A stretch of DNA of 64,000 nt from Skermanella mucosa (GTDB lineage: Bacteria > Pseudomonadota > Alphaproteobacteria > Azospirillales > Azospirillaceae). The stretch is from NCBI RefSeq assembly GCF_016765655.2, contig NZ_CP086106.1, forward strand, positions 4,205,001-4,269,000. Direction: 5' to 3'. The notes below the pieces were generated by a model that saw only the letters and a program-made list of their open reading frames with translations, searched no databases and was not told where the DNA came from. Both the position numbers and the translations under genes were made by a program. This document shows positions 60,667-64,000 of this stretch, piece after piece (the first letter of the stretch is position 1; each line of letters starts with the position of its first letter).

Positions 60667-62235
60667 CTACTCCACGATGAGCTTCTCCAGGGTCTCCAGC
60701 CGGTCCGCCTCGGCCGGCGGCTTGTCCCAGCGGATGCGGGCGACGCGCGGAAAGCGCATGGCGACGCCGCTCTTGTGCCGCGTCGAGCGGTGGACGCTGT
60801 CGAACGCCACCTCCAGCACCAGCCCTTGCTCGACCTCGCGCACCGGGCCGTAGCGCCGGGTGGTGTGGTTGCGCACCCAGCGGTCCAGCATTCCCAGCTC
60901 CTCGTCGGTGAAGCCGGAATAGGCCTTGCCGACCGGCACCAGCTCGTCGCCCTTCCAGGCCCCGAAAGTGTAGTCCGAATAGAAGGATGACCGCTTGCCG
61001 TGGCCGCGCTGGGCGTACATCAGCACGGTGTCCAGCGTCAGCGGCCCGCGCTTCCACTTGAACCACGGCCCCTTCGGCCGGCCGGCGACATAGGCGCTGT
61101 CGAACCGCTTCAGCATCAGCCCCTCGATGGAGCTCTCCCGTGCGCCGTTGCGCAGCTCCGCCAGTTCGCCCCAGGTCGAGAAGGGCAGCAGGGGCGACAG
61201 GTCCATCCGGCGCGGCCCGGTCCGGGCGAACCAGTCCTCCAGCCGGCGGCGCCGCTCCTCGAAACCGAGCTGCCGCAGATCCTCCGGCCCTTCGAACAGG
61301 ATGTCGTAGAGCCGGACATGGGCCGGGAAGTCGAGCAGCATCCTGGCGGTCACCGTCTTGCGGTTCAGGCGCTGCTGAAGGTCGTTGAACGGTGCCACGG
61401 CGCCGTCGCGCAGCACCAGAAGTTCGCCGTCCAGGACGGCGTCGAACTCCATCGCCTCCAGCATGTCGGGGAAGGCCGGGCCGATGTCGTCGCCGGTCCG
61501 CGAATAGATCCGGCACTCGCCGCCCTTGGCGACGAGCTGCACCCGGATGCCGTCCCACTTCCATTCCGCCCGGTAGATGTCGGCGTCCAGCGCCGCGATG
61601 TCCTCGTCCTCCAGCGGGTTCGCCAGCATCAGCGGGCGGAAGCCCGCCCCCTCGCCGACGGCGGGCCGCTCCTCCCGCCCCTCCAGCCAGGCGAACAGCG
61701 GCAGGTAGGGCGGCGTCAGGCCGTGCCACACTTCCTCGATGTCGTCGACATTCTGCCCGCCCCATTCGGCCAGCGCCGTCTTGGCCAGCCGGGCCGAGAC
61801 GCCGATACGCATCGAGCCGGTGATCAGCTTGATCAGGGCGTAGCGGCCCTGGGCGTCCAGCGCGTCGAGCCAGCGCTCGACCAGCCGGGGCACGTCGGCG
61901 CGCTTGGTCTCGGCCAGCGTCTCGACCACCTCCGCCAGGGTCGGCTCGTGGTTGGCTCCCGGCCGCTGCGGCCAGATCAGGGAGATGGTCTCGGCGGTGT
62001 CGCCGACGAAATCGTAGGACCAGCCGTACAGCACCGGATCGACCCGCGTCATGACGAGGTTGCGCAGAGCCGCCGGTTTGGCGTCGGTGAAGGTCAGGCC
62101 GCCGGTCAGCGCCGCCAGCGCGATGCCCCGCTCGGGATCGGGCGTATGGGTGAAATAGTCGCCCATCAGCCGGATCTTGCCGTTGCGCGACGGGGTGAAG
62201 ACCAGGGCGTCGATCAGTTCGGCGAACCGCTTCAC
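60667..62235 (-). CDS. ATP-dependent DNA ligase
   Basis: A 522-residue ligase from GTG 62235, overlapping the exonuclease stop by four bases. The adenylated lysine is Lys226 in EWKWDGIRVQ. An N-terminal DNA-binding domain (residues 1-190), nucleotidyltransferase motifs (DAVLDGELLVL, GLMLKRFDS, WFKWKR) and an OB domain (VEVAFDSVHRS-like) follow in normal order. It seals nicks using ATP and belongs to the bacterial ligase group found with an MBL-fold exonuclease and a Lhr-like helicase. No such helicase is in the window. Confidence 0.94.
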   Translation of the reverse strand: MKRFAELIDALVFTPSRNGKIRLMGDYFTHTPDPERGIALAALTGGLTFTDAKPAALRNLVMTRVDPVLYGWSYDFVGDTAETISLIWPQRPGANHEPTLAEVVETLAETKRADVPRLVERWLDALDAQGRYALIKLITGSMRIGVSARLAKTALAEWGGQNVDDIEEVWHGLTPPYLPLFAWLEGREERPAVGEGAGFRPLMLANPLEDEDIAALDADIYRAEWKWDGIRVQLVAKGGECRIYSRTGDDIGPAFPDMLEAMEFDAVLDGELLVLRDGAVAPFNDLQQRLNRKTVTARMLLDFPAHVRLYDILFEGPEDLRQLGFEERRRRLEDWFARTGPRRMDLSPLLPFSTWGELAELRNGARESSIEGLMLKRFDSAYVAGRPKGPWFKWKRGPLTLDTVLMYAQRGHGKRSSFYSDYTFGAWKGDELVPVGKAYSGFTDEELGMLDRWVRNHTTRRYGPVREVEQGLVLEVAFDSVHRSTRHKSGVAMRFPRVARIRWDKPPAEADRLETLEKLIVE

Positions 62236-63332
62236 AGCAGCGCCCCCTGGGCCGGTGCCGCCCTTGCCGCCGGCGGCTGCTCCAGGTCCGGAAGCTCTCC
62301 CTGCCCCTCCTCGTCGAAGCCGACCAGCGCCAGGGCGCGGGCGCGGATGCCCCGGCCGGTGGCGTAATGGACCAGCGCCTCCTCCCGCCCGTGGGTGACC
62401 CAGACCTCGGGGGCGCCGACCTCCTCGATCGTCATGCACAGCTCGTCCCAGTCGGCATGGTCGGAGATGACCAGCGGCAGCTCGACGCCGCGCTGCCGGG
62501 CGCGCTGGCGCACCGTCATCCAGCCCGACGCCATGGCGACCACGGGATCGGGCAGCCGGCGCGCCCAGCGGTCCGCCACCGCCGAGGGCGGCGCCATCAC
62601 GATATGGCCGACGAAGGCGTCCTTCTTCAGCCCGGTCGCCGGCACCAGTTCCCCCAGGTCCACGCCCAACTCCTTGTACAGGTTGCACAGGGGAATATGC
62701 GCGCCGTGCAGGAAGATCGGCTTGTCGTAGCCGGCCTTGCGGATCAGGGCGATCACCCGCTGGCATTTGCCGAGCGCGTAGGCGCCGACCACGTGGCTGC
62801 GCTCCGGGAACAGCTCGACCGAGTGGAGCAGCCGGGCGATCTCGCCGCCGTCCGGCGGGTGGCGGAACACCGGCAGGCCGAAGGTCGCCTCGGTCACGAA
62901 CACGTCGCAGGGCACCGGCTCGAACGGCGCGCAGGTCGGATCGGCCCGGCGCTTGTAGTCGCCCGAGACGACGATCCGGCAGCCCCGGTACTCCATCACC
63001 GCCTGGGCGCTGCCCAGCACGTGGCCGGCCGGGACGAACCGGACGTCCACCTCGCCGATGCGCACCGTCTCCCCATAGGGCAGCGGCTGGAGCGACCCGC
63101 CGGCGGATTCGCCGTAGCGGGCGCGCATGATCGCCAGCGTATCGGGAGTCGCGAGTACCCGCGCGTTGTTCGGCCGGGCGTGGTCGGCGTGGCCGTGGGT
63201 GATCACGGCGCGTTCGGCCGGGCGGACCGGATCGACGAAGAAGTCGCCGGGTTCGACATAGAGCCCCTGGGGCAGGACCTTGATCCAGGATTCGGGAGGC
63301 CAAGCGTCGGGAAGGGAAATCGGAGCGGTCAT
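62232..63332 (-). CDS. ligase-associated MBL-fold DNA exonuclease
   Basis: A 366-residue metallo-beta-lactamase-fold nuclease from ATG 63332. The H-x-H-x-D-H zinc site is in AVITHGHADHARPNN; further ligands lie in PAGHVLGSAQ, IVVSGDYKRR and LVISDHADWDEL. It matches the ligase-associated DNA-damage-response exonuclease family. Its end overlaps the ligase start by four bases, so the two are made together, acting in DNA end processing and sealing. The upstream gene is divergent, so this is the first gene of the operon. Confidence 0.93.
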   Translation of the reverse strand: MTAPISLPDAWPPESWIKVLPQGLYVEPGDFFVDPVRPAERAVITHGHADHARPNNARVLATPDTLAIMRARYGESAGGSLQPLPYGETVRIGEVDVRFVPAGHVLGSAQAVMEYRGCRIVVSGDYKRRADPTCAPFEPVPCDVFVTEATFGLPVFRHPPDGGEIARLLHSVELFPERSHVVGAYALGKCQRVIALIRKAGYDKPIFLHGAHIPLCNLYKELGVDLGELVPATGLKKDAFVGHIVMAPPSAVADRWARRLPDPVVAMASGWMTVRQRARQRGVELPLVISDHADWDELCMTIEEVGAPEVWVTHGREEALVHYATGRGIRARALALVGFDEEGQGELPDLEQPPAARAAPAQGALL

Positions 63333-63456
63333 GTCGGATATATGGGCAACAGGACGGGAAAAAGCCAAACCCGCCGTCATCCCGGCTCTTGCGGTGTCAC
63401 CCGTTCTAAGTTCATCCTGTTCTTTAGAAGGATTCCACGAAGGAGAGGCTTACCCC

Positions 63457-64000
63457 ATGGAGCCCACCGTCGCCTGCATCGGTGCAGCCCATATCGATCG
63501 CAAGGCCACCGCTGCCGGCCCGGTCGTCCCGGGAAGCTCCAATCCCGTCACCCTGCGGGCGGGAACGGGCGGGGTCGCCCGCAACGTGGCGGAGAACCTC
63601 GCCCGCCTCGGGCTTTCGGTCGCGATGGTGAGCCGGGTCGGCGCCGACCGGGAGGGCGACGCGGTGCTCCAGGGCTTGGCCGACGCCGGCATCGGCGTGG
63701 AGGACTGCACGCGCTCCGCCACCTCGCCGACCGCCTCCTACACCGCCCTGCTGGACCGCGGGGGCGAGCTGGTGATCGGGCTGGCCGACATGGGGATCTA
63801 CGACGAGCTGACGGTGGAGCTGATCGAGCCGCTGCTGCCCAGGCTGGAGCGCATCCCGGTCTGGTTCATCGACTGCAACCTGCCGGCCGAATCGCTCCGC
63901 CTGCTGCTGCGCCGGAAGCCGGAGGGCTGCACGGTCTATGTGGATTGCGTCTCGGTCGCCAAGGCCGCCCGGCTCCAGGGCATCCTGCGCGGGATCGACA
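63457..64000 (+). CDS. psuK: PfkB-family kinase, probably pseudouridine kinase, cut by window edge
   Basis: The first 181 residues of a PfkB-type sugar kinase. MEPTVACIGAAHIDRKAT is the strand-1 region, AGTGGVARNVAENLARLG the conserved Gly-rich sugar-binding loop, and TASYTALLDRGGELVIGLADMGIYDELT and WFIDCNLPAESL match E. coli PsuK/YeiC segment by segment. Pseudouridine kinase phosphorylates pseudouridine from RNA turnover, normally followed by PsuG. The catalytic Asp in the C-terminal half is outside the window. AGGAGAGG lies upstream of the ATG. Confident on family, fair on substrate. Confidence 0.83.
   Translation, partial: MEPTVACIGAAHIDRKATAAGPVVPGSSNPVTLRAGTGGVARNVAENLARLGLSVAMVSRVGADREGDAVLQGLADAGIGVEDCTRSATSPTASYTALLDRGGELVIGLADMGIYDELTVELIEPLLPRLERIPVWFIDCNLPAESLRLLLRRKPEGCTVYVDCVSVAKAARLQGILRGID

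Overview
The window is one contiguous piece of a high-GC alphaproteobacterial chromosome. A PHA phasin, Clp with an alphaproteobacterial-type ClpS, CtaG of the caa3 type, a cobalt nitrile hydratase, a FixK-like Crp/Fnr regulator and very GC-rich codon use all fit Rhodospirillales, probably an Azospirillum/Skermanella-like soil organism. That placement is inference from gene content, not from a marker gene. No rRNA, tRNA, CRISPR array, transposase or phage gene was seen.

Layout, left to right. 1-2.8 kb: non-coding DNA rich in dispersed palindromes, then a decayed CHAT-domain gene (one in-frame stop and at least three frameshifts). 2.8-7.1 kb: an ArsR/SRPBCC pair, an orphan receiver protein, a beta-barrel outer-membrane protein and an M20 carboxypeptidase. 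7.1-11.4 kb: cydDC, divergent from a FixK-like regulator. 11.4-12.4 kb: a TetR/SMR efflux pair with a perfect 24-bp operator palindrome. 12.6-18.8 kb: an eight-gene operon of two SDR dehydrogenases, cobalt nitrile hydratase alpha, beta and accessory genes, and a complete tripartite tricarboxylate transporter (TctC-TctB-TctA), with no amidase. 19.9-22.7 kb: an NsrR/hemerythrin nitrosative-stress pair, a 33-residue membrane protein, a DUF2934 protein and a solute-binding protein.

22.9-27.8 kb: the conserved prkA-yeaH-spoVR stress operon behind a 1-kb gene-free leader. 28.8-36.6 kb: a GH13 glucosidase, a gene of unknown function behind a Fur-like box, a Cache chemoreceptor, RidA, a COG3146 acyltransferase and a CaiB-type CoA-transferase. 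36.7-43.1 kb: clpA-clpS, a phasin with PhaR-type operator sites, a solitary Anbu (bacterial proteasome-like) peptidase, a second Crp-type regulator and a lipoprotein. 43.3-47.2 kb: a D,D-carboxypeptidase with a SPOR domain and two isochorismatase-fold hydrolases around a LysR regulator. 47.3-51.1 kb: a sugar-nucleotide block (phosphohexomutase, Ugd, GalU) for UDP-glucuronate and exopolysaccharide precursors.

51.1-64 kb: a membrane DnaJ protein, a VWA protein, a molybdopterin oxidoreductase, a CNNM/CorC protein, a disulfide-type flavoprotein without the usual C-terminal His-Glu dyad, a transglutaminase-like protein, CtaG, a DUF892 ferritin-like protein behind an EcfG-type promoter, a ligase/exonuclease DNA-repair pair and the start of a pseudouridine kinase gene.

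The most interesting points are the nitrile hydratase-SDR-TTT operon, the decayed CHAT gene, the short genes with strong ribosome binding sites, and several regulatory palindromes readable directly from the sequence.
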